Numbered from the stretch's first letter, positions 1-12,440 are shown. The stretch is 64,000 nucleotides of DNA from Aspidiotus rigidus (GCA_035079385.1 JAVHKY010000074.1:124001-188000), one strand, 5' to 3'. Notes: generated from the letters alone by a model not told the origin. Program-made: numbers and translations.

Positions 1-159
1 AATACCTCGTATGGCCGATGTAGTTGGCTTCTTCAGCTTGTATACAATAGTCGGCAACGTACACCCAACGGTTCTGAAATCTTGAGCAACCCCAAAAATC
101 ACTTCGTTCACCAATGGGGTGTAGAAATTATACAGTGAGCACAGCAATGTATCCCCGGC
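1..159 (-). CDS. Unrecognised ORF running off the left edge
   Basis: The minus strand is open for 53 codons from just after a TGA at 160-162 down to position 1, so it may continue outside the window. The composition is protein-like, with stretches such as NFYTPLVNEVIFG and DFRTVGCTLP, and has little of the low complexity of the surrounding DNA. No start codon and no convincing splice acceptor are seen. I do not recognise the family. It could be an exon or a transposon remnant. Confidence 0.25.
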
Positions 160-458
160 TCAACAGTAAGTCAAAAAATGAACAGACGGGGCAAAAGTTT
201 ATTCAAAATTTCACGATTCTTTACTTAAACGAAAATTCGACGATAATAAAAGGCATGTTATCATGTGCATTTTAACGAGGAAGTGTAGCGCCGGCGTCGC
301 GATAAACCCGTCGTGCGTGCAACACAACGAGCGGAAGGAAGCGGGGAAGAGGAAAAGGAAAGAATTTGGAGAGATGAACAGTGACGAAAGAATTTAGGAA
401 AGAGAAGAGAGAGGAAAAGAAAAATTACGGCTTCCTTAACGAAGTTAAACGAGGAACG

Positions 459-1956
459 CAGGGAACCTGTTTTATGATTGGAATGAGATTTGGTATTGAA
501 AATTCAAGGAAACTTATATCTGGAGGAAGGTAGTGAAAAGAAGGTTTAGACCAATATAATATAGTTGGATAAATCAGGTTTCTTGTTAAAATTTTCACTC
601 TTGAGCTATACATGATAGGAGGGGGATTTGGAAAAATTTCGACTCTCAAGCTATATTTGGATTAGTTGGTCTGTCTCTCTCCTATTATATAGCTCGAGAG
701 TCGAAATTTTTCTAAGTCCCTCTCCTATCATATATGGCTCGAGGATCGAAATTTTTCTAAGTGCCCCTTCTATCATCTATAGCTCGAGAGTCGAAATTTT
801 TCCAAGTCCCCCTCCTATCACATATGGCTCGAGAGTCGAAATTTTTCCAAGTCCCCCTCCTATCATATATAGCTCGAGAGTCGAAATTTTTTCTAAGTCC
901 CCCTCCTATCATATATAGTTCGAGAGTCGAAATTTTTCCAAGTCCCCCTTCTATCATATATAGCTCGAGAGTCGAAATTCTTCCAAGTCCCCCTCTTATC
1001 ATATATAGCTCGAGAGTCGGAAATTTTTCAAGTCTCCCCTCCTATCATATATCGAAAATTTTTCCAAGTCTCTCTCCTATTATATAGCTCGAGAGTCGAA
1101 AATTTTCGAAGTCCCTCTCCTGTCATATAGCTCGAGAGTCGAAATTTTTCTAAGTCCCCCTTCTATCATATATAGCTCGAGAGTCAAAATTTTTCTAAGT
1201 CCCTCTCCTATCATATATGGCTCGAGGATCGAAATTTTTCTAAGTCCCCCTTCTATCATCTATAGCTCGAGAGTCGAAATTTTTCTAAGTCCCTCTCCTA
1301 TCATATATGGCTCGAGGATCGAAATTTTTCCTAGTCCCCCTTCTATCATATATAGCTCGAGAGTCGAAATTTTTCAAGTCTCCCCTCCTATCATATATAG
1401 AAAATTTTTCCAAGTCTCTCCTATTATATAGCTCGAGAGTCGAAAATTTTTTAAGTCCCTCTCCTGTCATATAGCTCGAGAGTCGAAATTTTTCTAAGTC
1501 CCTCTCCTATCATATATGGCTCGAGGATCGAAATTTTTCTAAGTCCTCCTTCTATCATCTATAGCTCGAGAGTCAAAATTTTTCTAAGTCCCTCTCCTAT
1601 CATATATGGCTCGAGGATCGGAATTTTTCTAAGTCCCCCTTCTATCATCTATAGCTCGAGAGTCGAAATTTTTCTAAGTCCCCCTCCTATCATATATAGC
1701 TCGAGAGTCGAAATTTTTTCTAAGTCCCCCTCCTATCATATATAGTTCGAGAGTCGAAATTTTTTCTAAGTCCCCCTCCTATCATATATAGTTCGAGAGT
1801 CGAAATTTTTCTAAATCCCTCTCCTATTATATATGGCTCGAGGGTCGCAATTTTTCTAAGTTTTTCGCTGGACGGCGCACGGCGGACGGCGAACGGCGCA
1901 CGGCGGACGGCGGACGGCAGATTTCTCAAATAGCCCCCCATAAAACAGGTTCCCTG
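459..1956. mobile_element. Satellite-filled DNA-transposon shell
   Basis: The segment is bounded by the same 18-bp sequence in inverted orientation: CAGGGAACCTGTTTTATG at 459-476 and its reverse complement at 1939-1956. Inside lie a 45-bp tandem array and, near the right end, a GC-rich stretch of ACGGCG/GACGGC repeats (about 1872-1918). The right terminus (fold-like GC stretch, then CCCCCCATAAAACAGG) recurs at 21.6-21.8 kb, so this is a dispersed family. No transposase and no clear target duplication are visible. A non-autonomous foldback or MITE-type element with internal satellite expansion fits best; the superfamily is not assigned. Confidence 0.6.
600..1862. repeat. 45-bp satellite array, about 25 units
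   Basis: Units of about 45 bp contain CTCGAG, then a T-run, a C-rich CCCCCTCCTATCAT block and TATATAG. Two variants, GAGAGTCG and GAGGATCG, alternate over part of the array to form 90-bp dimers. A larger segment also recurs with a period of about 345 bp (about 1008 and 1353). The first unit, near 600-655, is inverted relative to all the others. Because 45 is divisible by three, long open frames run through the array on both strands; these are artefacts and not genes. Confidence 0.92.
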
Positions 1957-1969
1957 TTAAAAAGGAAAG

Positions 1970-3121
1970 AGAGAAAAAAAATATTTTTTTCGTGCTTCAC
2001 TACGTCTGCGTCTCTGTGTATTACCACACTTGGCTTCAGTTTTGATAATATTTTCATATTCCAAGTTTTCATTTTCTATTCGTGGGACCCTGGCTTAGGC
2101 AAGCCAAGAGCCCCTATACAGCAAGATTGAGTCGCCATGCACTTCAGTTTCCAGGTCTCTTTTTTTCTTTCTCTTTTTCTCCTCGACGGTAAGATGATAG
2201 AAATTCATCCTTATATTTTTTTCTGGAAGATTTGAAGCTTTTTTTCTCTATACTAAGATTCAGAGCTCAAGAGATCTGGATTTTTCATTATTCAAGATCT
2301 GGAAACCATAAGATCGGCATCTTCTTGTTCCATTGACATCTAAAACATAAAGGATTGGGTTCTTTTCTCTGTCAAGAGCCGATGACGTCTCGGCCATTAC
2401 TCGCGATAAATTGACAAATGAGGATTTGTAACAGACAAATACAATGAAAATATTCATACTATATACTTATAATCTAGGAAATAGGAAATAGAAACTCATA
2501 CAGTCTTAGATTGTTGACACGACTTACTTTGTTGTGATGTAGAAAGAAACGTTGTGGAAAAATGATCGACAAACTTGGAAAGTATGCCAAAAAAAAAAAA
2601 AAAAAAATTAACGAGGAATAAATGGAACAGAATAGAACTGAGCGAATAATAGGAAAGTAATTAAGTACAACGAGAGAACGAACTTGGAATATAAAAAGAG
2701 TGTAATTATGATTAACGTACAAGGTATATCGCACAAGAATTAAAATTAACTGGAAGATAAAATCATATAGTGATAATCATAATATAAGTGTTCCCAGTCA
2801 AAATAATGATAGACAAACTGAAGAAATGAAGATATATTCGATCAAAAAGTATAACAGCCTTCACAGTCTAGATATGATGATTCTCATTATGTCTAAACAA
2901 AAACCACGTACTTACGAGGACAATATTCTAATAGCCTTCACAGTCATAGAATACATGCGTTAGGTAAATTACAAATATTGAGGTATTGAGTTCTGAATTT
3001 TACGACGGTGACACATTTTAGAATAGTACAGATAAGTGGTAATGATTTGAAAGAAATGAGACAATAACCCTTGAAATAAAAGTAGGAATTGAAACTTCGG
3101 GTAGAAGATATTTGTCGACAT
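1970..3121. other. No gene recognised
   Basis: AT-rich sequence with homopolymer runs, including a poly-A run near 2587-2607. Short open frames here have no recognisable protein signature. Confidence 0.6.
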
Positions 3122-3475
3122 TCACATACGAATAAGGAGCTGTTTGAAAATCAATAACAAAAAATACTTCTTAACGTGCGCCCGTTCAATATCTGCGCAA
3201 AATTCAAGTCTTTCCGAGGCATGTGCCTTTGCACCGACGCACATGCCCGGTGGGATCATTGCCTCCTCTTTCTCGATCCTCTTCTGAGAATGTTGTAAAT
3301 TCTGGATGAGTGTTGCATGTACTCTATTTTTCAGGTAGCCCCACAGCGAGAAATCGACCGGAGTTAAATCTGGGCTGTAGGGCGGCCATGAAATCGGAAT
3401 ATGTTTCTCGATCCAGTGCTTTGGAAAGGGGTGATTCAAGAAAGCTCCGGTGGCGAGTGTAGGCTCCAGCGCCAT
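3122..3475 (-). pseudogene. Tc1/mariner-type transposase fragment
   Basis: This 117-codon ORF carries the C-terminal hallmark of Tc1/mariner transposases, WPPYSPDLTPVDFSLWGYLK, at about residues 30-49. That block includes the last-but-one catalytic-region signature SPDL followed by the WGYLK box. A later IPPGM segment (about residues 74-78) and an RLEFCADIE-like stretch match the usual order of the family's tail. The N-terminal DNA-binding domain and the first catalytic aspartates are absent, so it is 5'-truncated. Terminal inverted repeats were not identified. It is a dead fragment and not a host gene. Confidence 0.75.
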
Positions 3476-5919
3476 CTTTAAAGTAGCAAGTATCGGGCTC
3501 CGCAGTTTTTATATTAATGACAGCATGTCTGTTCTCGGTTTTCTCGCGGGGTAACTTTTTTCAAGGCTATGCGTTTCTCATCTGTAGATTCGGACAATTT
3601 CAATTTCACAATCAGTTTCTTACTTTCCTTAGCAGGGTTTACAGAGTGCAAGGACGTTGGAAATGAATTTAGATAGCTTTAAATTCGTGATTGTTTTCTT
3701 GTCTTATGATGATCTATTCCTACGAGTGAAGATGAAATCAAAACAAGAGAATCATTCTTCGGTATTATTGCGCAGAGGCCCCCAGACGTCAGCGTCATTA
3801 ATATGTTGAATCGTCGCAGAAATGAAACCATATGAGCGGAGATGAGTGGTACGAACGAGAGTAAAATTCACGTACATCTTTCTGCGTTTGCACGTTTTTA
3901 GTGCGCGTATTAACGCTTTGTAGCGATGCAATTTTCAAAATGACGTAACCCCGAGTATACAAACGTTGCGTTTAACTCGAGTTCGTCGAGGTTATTGTTG
4001 ACTGGGGTTCAGAAAAGCGTCTTCAATTGCGTGATGAGGATCATTATAAATAGAAAGAGGTACTTAATGTTTTTCTTACAATCTCTGATTGCGACGTACG
4101 CCCTCTTGTTATAGCTTCTTTGGCTTACACTATCTGTTGAACAACGTGTAATAAAAAGTTGAAGATATTTGTAATTCTCTTTTCAAAATATATATTTTGT
4201 AAATCCGAGCTTGAGAGAATGTTCCAGTAAAGACGGAAAAGAACCCCGAATGGGTTAAAATTTGTGAAATTTAAAAAGAACAAAATTGGAGGACATGGAA
4301 AGAAAACTACGTGTCTCTCTGATGCAGAATAATAAGCTACACCCCAACGCAGTTGTTGAACGACAAAACATCTCCAGGGCTGCCGGAGAGAAAGTAATAA
4401 ATGATTCGGTAAGTCTGCAGGCAAAACAAATGATACCTCCACCAAAAAAATCAGGCGTCAGAACTCCATGCAGCAATAAAAGGAGCAGACCAAGGATATA
4501 CACTCTTAGGCCTAGGAACTGATCTGCCAACACATACCGAAATGGAAAGAGGAAGCATTAGCGAAAAAAATCAGTAATGGACGATACACAGCAGAACTTG
4601 AGGCAGATGGAGTTAGATGTGGCTTACAGGAGGTGTTCTGTTTCTTTCTTCTACCAATGGAGGAGCATAAATGTTTGAGGAGGATTATAGCAGGAAGAAG
4701 AAATGAGCGTGTAGTCGTTGTCGCTCAAATGCAGCAGGTATAATAAAAATGCTTTCCACTTGAAATGGCAAATCATTTTTAAAACGCAACGAAGCGCACG
4801 TTGACGCTAAGGTATTCAGTTGGTGAATTCGAATGAAACGAAATAAGGTGAGAAATAGAATGCTCCCGTATTGTATTTTTCGTCTTTTTTATTTCCTATT
4901 TATCTATCTTCTTTTTCTTTTTATTACTTCGTTTTTGTTACCACGTTTTCTTTCTTGCTATAGGTACGTTTCCCTCTCACGCCGCGTTCTCATTTCTTAT
5001 GTATGCGCCACGTAACGACTTTAACTCGACGTATTTTGTTCATTTGCGCTATGATCTGTTGCTCTCTTGCATCTTTGAAAGGGCGCATCCAATGTAGATG
5101 GTACGTACAAGTAAATAATCTATACCCGTAGGTACCACGACAGAATGTGAAAACAGGTGCAATCGAAAGTCGCAGCGGTGAGGGGGGGAGGCGGTAGTGT
5201 GGTAAATAAGACATCGTTTTCATATTTTATTATCTATGATATTATTGAAATTTTATCGCTATGTGCGTGTTCGTCGTTCAAATAGCTATAACGTGGGCAT
5301 TTGTTGATCGTCTATCAAATTGATGTTTATCTTATGTGTGCTATCTCACCCAAATAGGTCGCTCCATAATCTAAGGATTACTTCTATGAAGCACCCATAT
5401 TATTGTAAAGAGTACATCATTGTTGCAGTGTAGTCTACATTGAAGGAACAAGTGAAATTTGCTTCCTTATCTATTTTAAGACGAAAGTGATGTATTTGAA
5501 AGTTGAACTAAGAGGCCGCTTGATTCTTGATATGAATTTCAGAAAAAAAAGTGCCGATGACGACTCCATTGTGACTTGTCCAATAGATCTCTGTCACAAA
5601 ATGGTAAATCTTTTTCCAAGTATTCCATGTATGAACCTTATAGGCCATAAGACTACAAATTTTGGAAAGTGATCTGATATTTGCGATTGTGTGCGTAGGT
5701 TTTCGAGCAAACCAACTACAGTTCCAATACATGGTTTGATAAAACAGTATAGAAGATCCTGCTTGTGGTGACATTTGTAGATACAACATTTTTCCTCAGT
5801 GTTCGTCTATAAGTTAGGATCATCTTAAGATCATATTTTATTACCTCTTTGGAACTGTTAGATCTGGTCTGTAAAAACAATTTGCGTCCTACCAGAACTT
5901 GAGCAGCGATATGCGTGAT
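3476..5919. other. No gene recognised
   Basis: Open frames at 4286-4522 (+) and 5508-5789 (-) are moderately long, but neither carries a motif I recognise. A pyrimidine-rich tract lies at about 4870-4965. No repeat boundaries were found. Confidence 0.5.
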
Positions 5920-6260
5920 ATATTCCAAGTCTCTTTCATATCTTATGTAGCTTGAAAGTCAAAATTTTTCTCAGTACCCGTCCCACCATCGTGATTGTAT
6001 ATGTATAGCTCGGGAGGTCGGAATTTTTCCAAGTCCGTAAATTGAAGATGAAATTTAGCTGAATATTTCGTAGATTTAAAGTATACATCTAACGTTTCGC
6101 GTTTTTTCCGCTGGAGTGAAATTAGCGCAAACTCCCTTTTTATCTGGTAACATCTGTTTGGTCCACCAGGTATAGCTCGGGGGTTGAAATTTCTTCAAGT
6201 CCCATGTTTTACCGGTCCGTCATTTACCTCCCTACAAAACAGGTTTCGTGTTGAGAGTCC
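5920..6260. repeat. Degenerate relative of the 45-bp satellite element
   Basis: Diverged satellite-like units (GTAGCTTGAAAGTC, TATAGCTCGGGAGGTCGG, TATAGCTCGGGGGTTG) are each followed by a T-run and AAGTCC. The segment ends in CTACAAAACAGGT, a decayed form of the terminus of the element at 459-1956. It appears to be an old, separate insertion of the same family. Confidence 0.55.
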
Positions 6261-8516
6261 TTTAGATGGCATCTAGCCGACCCTCTTCCTAATCTCGAGC
6301 TACGATTTGGATTTATCATAATCGAATTATGTAGGGTAAATCGTCCACTTTTGGTCATGTTAAGAGCTTCTCAAACTTTGAACGTTCATTAAAATTAATG
6401 AAATCAGTATTTTCGAACGAAATTACTTCGATTATCATTGCTTCTACTCTTGAAGGCTGGAAAATATCGTTCGTGTGAAGAAAGGAACGATTTTAATGCC
6501 TGAAAATGGGAGATTGGAAAAAAATTACCCAAAACACCTCATCTTTGGCCATATAAAATTAAAGAGCGTGGATTGGTTATTAAACAAAAATATTTGGAAT
6601 TTCGATGAGCATTATTTTACTGTTGGTTTTCGGCCTTCTCTATTTCATATATATTTCAAACATGTTCTCTATGCGTTGATAAACATAAAGATATGTCCTC
6701 GTCGTCTTTTGTGGTAGGTGCAGTGATTCTTCTACTGAAGTAAGTCTCTCAATTCCATATTATATGTGTAATGAAGATTCGGAATGTATAATAAAGCAAT
6801 ACTGGGATTTCCATATTCCCTCGAGTATTTAGAAATGCCGACGTCTATTAGTTTTGCTGATGTATTGGTGATTTTTTTCTTCAATTCTGTAATTAGAATG
6901 CGCAGAATAATAGGCTATTGCTTGTGAAGCAATGGAGAAAATTTTTATTTCAAGTTCAATCTATCCTCAGACGTCTGGTTGAGTGACCGCTATGAAAATT
7001 ATTGGTGACCCCATTAGACGCAGGAAACAAAACTTATTAAAAAGCTTCTAACTGGAATATGCTCCCTAGAACTGTACCACGGTCGTAATATTATTACCTA
7101 TCTAATGTACAGCTGTATAGTATTGTTTCATCTTCGCTAAGACAAAATTGAATTTTCGTAGAAACGAAAGAAACTTAAATTTCCATATCAAACATGAAAA
7201 ATGAGGAAATTTAATATGTGATAAATACGATATACTTTTGAAAAGAGAATATTTTTTTTCATCATTCCCACTAATACGAGGATACAAACAACCTTCCAAT
7301 GACGCAACGACGAAAAATGAAGTTTTAAATTTTGGAAGTATTGTACCTATATTTAAAATTACAGCTGCGAAATCTCGCAAGAGTGTAGGAAGCGAATTCA
7401 TATTATTAAATTTCTATTAAATTCCCTTTATTATGAGATATTCGTTCGAGGTTGAGTTGCTTACTTTATAGTACCTTACGAAGATTGTTCAAGAAAGAAT
7501 GAAACGGGCTTCAAGTCTGGAAATACTTTCGCTCTCTTTGTTCAATGCATTGGAAATAAGATTGTCTGGAAATCATCGAAATTAAATTTTACGTTGCTCG
7601 AAATAGACTTTGAGTATAAGAGTGAGTTGAACAAAAGAAATTATTCATAAAAAGAACCGAAGTCTTTGAAAACCGTTTTTAAGGTTGTCTAGCTAGAGTC
7701 GAAGAGACGTATTAAGTAATCAAGTGGAAACTTTGCGGTACAATATTTCGAGTTTTGAGCACGCAGTGACATCGTTTATCTCGTGATCGGTTCCATGAGC
7801 AACTTTAGGCGCTTTTTCGCGTTAGAGAGTATCGTGATTTTTCTTTACCATTAAGTAAACGAAAGTATTGATTCTGTACGCTACTCGTAAATAAAACGTT
7901 TGAAATTCTGAATAAGTCTTTTCTGTGCTTAGTGGGGCGTTATTGGATTCAATTTCGCCTATAGTGGCTCATAAATTATAATTAGGATAATGACCACCAT
8001 ACGGTAAATGATGCGTGTTATCTCCCGATATTTTCCTTAGCCTTGAACGCGTTAATATTACGTGCTTCAAATCACGTAATAAGTGGTCTAGAAGTTTTGT
8101 TCAAGAGAAAATGAGTTTTTTGTTTTTTCTTTCTTTCGACGTTGAAAAAAATTTGGGCTGCTTGATGCGCACTAAATTGGATTTTACGTTCATAGATCTA
8201 CGGATAGAGTTTATCGAAAATGAATCGTATTTTTGATAGTTTTTTCTGGGCATGATCTTTTTTGATGTGTGGGCTGCATTGGAAAATGCCACCAGGCAAG
8301 ATTTTGTCTGTTTTGTTATCACGGATTTTACTATTTAGTTATAGAAGCATCCTTCGATTTTGAATCTGTTTCCTGTACGATAAGTTTGATTCAGACTGAC
8401 AGTGGAAGCTGATAACTGCTCTCGGATCTTCTTCTTTGCTTCTCACAGCGCTATTCATTTTTCAGCGACATTTCCTAAAGAATTTCAAACTGATAGTGAG
8501 GACCAGCCTCTTTCAT
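6261..8516. other. No gene recognised
   Basis: AT-rich sequence without protein-like ORFs or clear repeats. It is the left flank of the hAT insertion. Confidence 0.55.
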
Positions 8517-10026
8517 CAGTGGCGGATCTAGAAAAACCCAATGGGGGGGGGGGGCAAAATTTCCCGTATCAGCACAAAAAAATTTTTTACTGCGATAATC
8601 AGTGTATGTATATAATTGAATTCTATCTTTAAAAACGAAGAAGTAAATAACGCTGTTGTAACTACAATTCTCAGTTTACACTCCAGTCACCCATGGCCAT
8701 GCGTCTAGGTTTGGCTCTAACAAAGGTATCCACCAGTTCACCGATGTCCACAGGGATGTCCTTATGGATATTTGCTAGAGCCAAACCAGTCAGACGATCT
8801 TCGGCCATGGTTGATCGGAGGTAAGTTTTCAAACGTCTTAACGCAGAGAACGTGCGCTCCGCAGTTGATGACGTTACAGGTACAACTGCCAATATGTTCA
8901 GTAATTTAAAAATGTGCGGGTAGAAAATCTCGCAATTATCCATCGCTTCCACGGCAGTTGCAGGTCGAGTTTGTGTTTTTTGGTGGAACCAATGTTTATG
9001 CCACAATTTAATCTCACTTCGAAGTACAGCATCATTGACAAATTGAAGATCGCGTGCATATTTGGCGGCCGCCTCTTCAATTTTCACCAAGTGACCATCA
9101 TCCATTTCCGGAGGCATACAATTTGGAATGAGGTATTCTAAAGGAAGAACTGCCATAAAATCCCCTTTGAAGGGTAGACGCAAGCTGTTCAGGTAATGGT
9201 CCAGAAACGGGTAAAAAGTGTTGATTCTGTAAAAATCTGCGGGCGTTGCTGCACTTACGTTACTTCGATGAGTTTGTCGAGTGCAACGACGAGGAATCTG
9301 TATACCAACGCCTAGAGTTTCTGCAGCATCCTCAGCCTTACGATATATCGCATCAAAACTATAGAATCGTTTTGACGAAGGTCTTCAAGAATTTTTATTA
9401 TGTCGTCGACATGCTGAATTGCTTTGGTAATTTCCAAGGTAGGAGTTTGTAAAATTTGGCTTAAAATGACTGTATAGGCATTTACTGTATTAACGACTTT
9501 TAAAGCAATGAGGAAATCACTCCTTTTTATAGCGGCAGAAAATGAAACAGCTTTACTCGATACGTTCGAATTTGCGTCCGATTCAAGTTCTTCAAGACAC
9601 TGAACTACAGGCATTCGTACTAGTTGATAAAGTGATAATGAAGGTGTACATTCGACAGACAGATTTCATGGCATGGCAAGTTACACCACAAGTACAAACT
9701 TTATTTTATCGTTTATTTTCGTGTTTCATCATGCAAATATTGGCTATGAAGAATGAAAGACTGATTCCCTTATGAAGAATTCTTATTGTGTCTCACCCGA
9801 CTACCCAACTACCCGACTACCCGAGTAATTGTACATGGACAAAGTATCAGTCATAAAGATATTTTCCTCTTCTCTTCTTTTGCGTTTTTCCTATTTTTTT
9901 TTCTTCTTCTCTTCTCGTTTTCCTTTTCTTTTTCGCGTTTTCGTTATTTCCCTTCCTTTTCTTCTTTTTTTCTCTTTCCTTTGGGGGGGGGGCATGGCCC
10001 CCCGGCCCCCCTTGGATCCGCCACTG
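8517..10026 (-). mobile_element. hAT transposon with TIRs and 8-bp TSD
   Basis: The element starts with CAGTGGCGGATCTA at 8517 and ends with its inverted counterpart, TGGATCCGCCACTG, at 10026. Each end is followed by a G-run or C-run. It is flanked by a perfect 8-bp direct duplication, TCTTTCAT, at 8509-8516 and 10027-10034; 8 bp is the hAT signature. The 1.5-kb body carries the C-terminal half of a hAT transposase on the minus strand. The N-terminal part is missing, so this is an internally deleted, non-autonomous copy. A small CTACCCGA repeat lies near 9798-9828. Confidence 0.9.
8671..9614 (-). pseudogene. hAT transposase, C-terminal part, frameshifted
   Basis: The 3' part carries the hAT C-terminal dimerisation region: a segment reading VTSSTAERTFSALRRLKTYL is followed by a DRLTGLALANIH stretch. 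In the same frame, upstream to about 9320, an RRCTRQTHRSN block and a YPFLDHYL block match the ZMYM1-like/52-kDa-repressor-like hAT transposases. Further upstream, a second frame (to 9614) continues the protein (for example LSQILQTPTLEI), so there is a frameshift near 9330. The zinc-finger (BED/TTF) and the first catalytic segment are missing. The copy is non-functional and lies inside the TIR-bounded element 8517-10026. Confidence 0.85.
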
Positions 10027-10034
10027 TCTTTCAT

Positions 10035-10439
10035 TATCAAATACCATCCGCAAAATTCAACACGTTTTGTGTAATCTCCTACGTGTAGTGTTTGCAACAG
10101 TCGTGGCTCTCATGCAGTTCAGTCCATAAATTTAGAGCTAAAATTCTGTTCGTACCAAAAATATATCCAATGCAGCACAATATACTCAGGTATATATCAG
10201 CAAAAAGTAATCAAAATTGTGTTTTATAGGTTTTGTTTTCGTTTGTCGTTTCTCAATCTCGATCTCGAAGTCTACCACTTTATTCTATGCTTGGAATCAC
10301 AAGATCAAGAGGCAATTTCGTAGCTGGCAGTTGAAGCGTTTTGATCCTGAATTTGATCTTTATAGTATTATAATTATTCTATCCTTTTTGTACCGAGAGA
10401 CAGTGGTACACACTGAGAAAATTTGGCTACTCCTTGCTG
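10035..10439. other. No gene recognised
   Basis: Right flank of the hAT insertion; AT-rich, with no protein-like frame. Confidence 0.5.
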
Positions 10440-12440
10440 TAAATATTCAGCAAAAATAGGACACTTAGCAAATTCAGTAGAGAATGCTCCTAAAAACAGT
10501 ACACAGTACTGGAAACTTGAAGACTGTCTCCTGAGCTATTCAGTAATGGTTCTCTTTTCGTTGGGTACTCATTACCGAACATTGTTGAATAGTTCACAAA
10601 CATTGTTGATTAGTTCACCTACGTGCCTATGTTAATCATTAACTACTGCTGAAACGTTGGGGACTCATTGCCCAATATTATTGACTAGTTAATGTAGATA
10701 CCTACGTTGATCAGCAGCTACTGCAGAACGTTGGGTACTGATTGCTGAACGTTGGATACTGGTTGCTGAACTTATTCACTACAATACCTATCGTTTTCAT
10801 CGCTTTCGTCTTTTTTTTTTTTTTTAAATTATTTAATATCAATTAATTGTTTACCTAGTATGAATAAAAATGATACCAAAAAGGAGAAAAAAATAGTGTC
10901 ATACATTAATAACGTTCGATTTTTTCATGACCGAAGGAGGATCCAAACCCGGGTTTCCTGCTTCGTGATACATACTTTCCTAACGACCCTAACCACTAAC
11001 CTCCGGGGACCTAACGATGATACCGATAGAATTTTGATATTGATGCACACGATTAAAACTTCGTGAATTTGAACGGTGATTGGATTAAATTGTGTTCAGT
11101 AATTTGCTTCTTAATTACATTCAAGAATATTTATTTGTGACGGCTTTACGCTCGTTTTTATCTCAAATGAAATGACGTGCCTTTACATATACATATGTAC
11201 AAAATCTTATATTCACAAAAGCGATCGCTACTAGACTGCGTTCCTTGGGTAATTATATACTGCTTTGTGGTAATTTATGCTTGTTTGTATAATTATATTT
11301 TATCGGGTTCTCTTTAGATTTCCCCTACGTTTATTTATAAATGTTCACAGTAATAATTTACAAATAAGACTGCTATATATGTCCAGGAAGAACTGATTAA
11401 GTACAGAGGATAAATTTGAAATTTATTGCAAGGAAAAGTGTAAATACTTAGGCTAGATTAGTTAATTCGATTTAGATTGTGTAAATTTGGGATTACCAAA
11501 TAGCCGTTGTCAGAAGAAGGCATGGATCAAGGATCGCTAGAAGTGCGTTCAGTATATTTCAGTGTGTCTACCAAATTCAAATTTGCCACATTCATGACTT
11601 TTCCATGACTTTTTTCATGAAGAATACTTTTTTCAAGAGATGATTTATTTCGGTCACAGAAGTAGTTTACGCAGCAGAATCCAGTTATCCTCGGGAATAG
11701 AAAGTAGTGCACAATGGAACAAATTTATTAACAGTGTACAGCACAATCGATCATCGAACAGATTTTTCAACGAGTTGATATCAATTAGTAACTATGTTCG
11801 CGCGAAAACGCTTGTTTTGATAATATTTACGACAACATGTCCTGCGAACAACAGTACGCAGTGCTGATTGGAACGCTGTCAGTACTGAAAATTAAGTAGC
11901 CGTTTCCCAATGTTGGCTAATCGTTCCCCAACATGCAGATCAAAACATTTAGTTTATCGTTCGGAAACCAGTCTCGTAAAAGGGAGAATCAGTTGCCTAC
12001 AGTGAGAGAATAATTGCAGAACGTGTAGCAATCATTACTGAAACCACTCTCAGCAATGAGTACACAATTAGTGTGAGAACGAGTCCCGTCAATAAAGTGA
12101 ACCATTGTACAATTTGCAGCAATAATTACCGAAAAACTTTTAGAACTGTGCAATCAGTACCCAACGTATGGTAATTGTTACCCACAGTTTATTCAGGAAT
12201 GGGTCCCGAATAAGTGGAGAACCGTTGCATAAATTGTAGTAGATAGTGCTCTAAATGGTGTACCCAGTACTGGATTATGGGTGCGGATGAGTGCGTTTAC
12301 TTTGAGCACTGAGTCTCTTATTCTCAGTAGACATTAGTAATTTCTTGGTAAACATTCACGAATTATCTCATCGCGTGGAATTTTAGGGACTCATTACCCA
12401 AGAATGGCTGATGCCTCCTGAAAAATCAGTATTGAATACT
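10440..12440. repeat. Degenerate GTTGGGTACTGATTGC-type repeats
   Basis: Short related motifs such as GTTGGGTACT, GGGACTCATTGCCCAA, GCTGAACGTTGG and TACCCAACG recur many times at 10500-10790 and again at 11840-12430. Some copies are inverted, so parts of the two clusters face each other across a middle of about 1 kb. The arrangement resembles the repetitive arms of foldback-type elements. Unit boundaries are too decayed to define the termini. Confidence 0.45.
10931..11008 (-). ncRNA. tRNA-like SINE head or tRNA pseudogene
   Basis: On the minus strand, GGTTAGTGGTTAGGGTC resembles an A box. About 40 nt later, GGGTTTGGATCC resembles a B box (RNA polymerase III internal promoter). The 5' CCGGAGG and 3' CCTTCGG ends can pair over 7 bp with one G-T, but the T arm is out of register and no clean anticodon arm forms. 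A tRNA-derived SINE head is therefore more likely than a working tRNA gene. It sits between the two repeat clusters at 10.5 and 12 kb. Confidence 0.4.

Noticed and set aside
628..1470. Several overlapping ORFs with repeated 15-residue units
   Set aside because: They arise because the 45-bp satellite unit is a multiple of three. No start context and no non-repetitive protein sequence.
9786..10097. Phe/Ser-rich and Lys/Arg-rich ORFs
   Set aside because: They are low-complexity translations of the pyrimidine-rich tract near the hAT right end.
10931..11008. Functional tRNA gene
   Set aside because: A- and B-box-like parts are present, but the T arm and anticodon arm do not form in register. A SINE head or pseudogene is more likely.
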